Shown here piece by piece: positions 63,954 to 64,000 of a stretch of DNA of 64,000 bases. The first letter of the stretch is position 1. Each line of letters begins with the position of its first letter. Position numbers and translations under genes: made by a program. The notes under the pieces were generated by a model. The model saw nothing but the letters and a program-made list of their open reading frames with translations. It was not told the DNA's origin and ran no database searches. The DNA lies in contig JAKBBP010000007.1 of NCBI GenBank assembly GCA_021808445.1, positions 28,091-92,090 of the forward strand. Direction: 5' to 3'. This DNA comes from Pseudomonadota bacterium. Lineage in GTDB: Bacteria; Pseudomonadota; Gammaproteobacteria; Burkholderiales; Burkholderiaceae_C.

Positions 63954-64000
63954 ATGAGCAAGCAACTTCAGACCATCATCGACCAGGCCTGGGAAAAGCG
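63954..64000 (+). CDS. dapD: 2,3,4,5-tetrahydropyridine-2,6-dicarboxylate N-succinyltransferase, first codons
   Basis: Only about 15 codons are visible, starting MSKQLQTIIDQAWEK, which match the conserved DapD N-terminus. Directly after dapC, so almost certainly the next lysine-pathway gene. The rest is outside the window. Confidence 0.85.
   Translation, partial: MSKQLQTIIDQAWEK

Overview
The window is a continuous, GC-rich piece of chromosome (by eye close to 70% G+C). Its gene order is typical of a betaproteobacterium of the order Burkholderiales. The diagnostic run is rodZ-ispG-hisS-yfgM-bamB-der-hfq-hflX-hflK-hflC-hisZ-purA-hpt. Other order-level signs are a four-ATPase-domain UvrA, an OmpR/EnvZ pair, a dapC-dapD pair and a sigma/DUF3619/DUF3106 operon. 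I cannot name genus or species from sequence alone. Coding is dense, many genes overlap by a few bases, and the strong GC3 bias leaves very long open frames antisense to real genes, which I ignored.

Region by region. (1) 1-14069, all plus strand: cell shape (rodZ 3' end), isoprenoid synthesis (ispG), two HisRS-fold genes (hisS, hisZ), periplasm/outer-membrane assembly (yfgM, bamB), ribosome and RNA functions (der, hfq, hflX), the FtsH-modulating hflKC pair and purine genes (purA, hpt-like). (2) 14130-17579, minus strand: a potassium channel, a YbiB-type protein, a CbiX-type chelatase and an IclR regulator. (3) 17695-24597, plus strand and divergent from the IclR gene: an FAD monooxygenase, a DUF2783 protein and a branched-chain-type ABC importer whose second permease is fused to an ATPase. 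This looks like an uptake-plus-hydroxylation module for an unidentified, probably aromatic, acid. (4) 24713-28364: a D-lactate-dehydrogenase-like flavoprotein, an SRAP protein and an MFS transporter. (5) 28365-29453: the only clearly eroded stretch, with a TetR-type regulator that seems to have lost its middle, next to tRNA-Leu(CAG).

(6) 29562-38753: rnr (no N-terminal helix-turn-helix domain), nnrDE divergent from aceA, smpB, the ratA-rnfH pair, and envZ/ompR. (7) 38925-50245: the giant uvrA, miaA and mutL (with the endonuclease motif), dedA, amiC and tsaE. (8) 50301-53661: queG, ogt, xerD and marC. (9) 53672-61212: a secreted GloVer-repeat propeller, a paraslipin/NfeD pair, an Orn/Lys/Arg decarboxylase and a large lipoprotein with four tandem repeats and a YVTN-like propeller. 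(10) 61259-64000: a sigma factor with its two partners, dapC, and the first codons of dapD.

No CRISPR array, prophage, insertion sequence, toxin-antitoxin cassette or recognisable defence island was seen. The most unusual items are the substrate-unknown monooxygenase/ABC module with its candidate IclR operator, the apparently internally deleted TetR gene beside a tRNA, the HTH-less RNase R, the four-domain UvrA, and two secreted propeller proteins.
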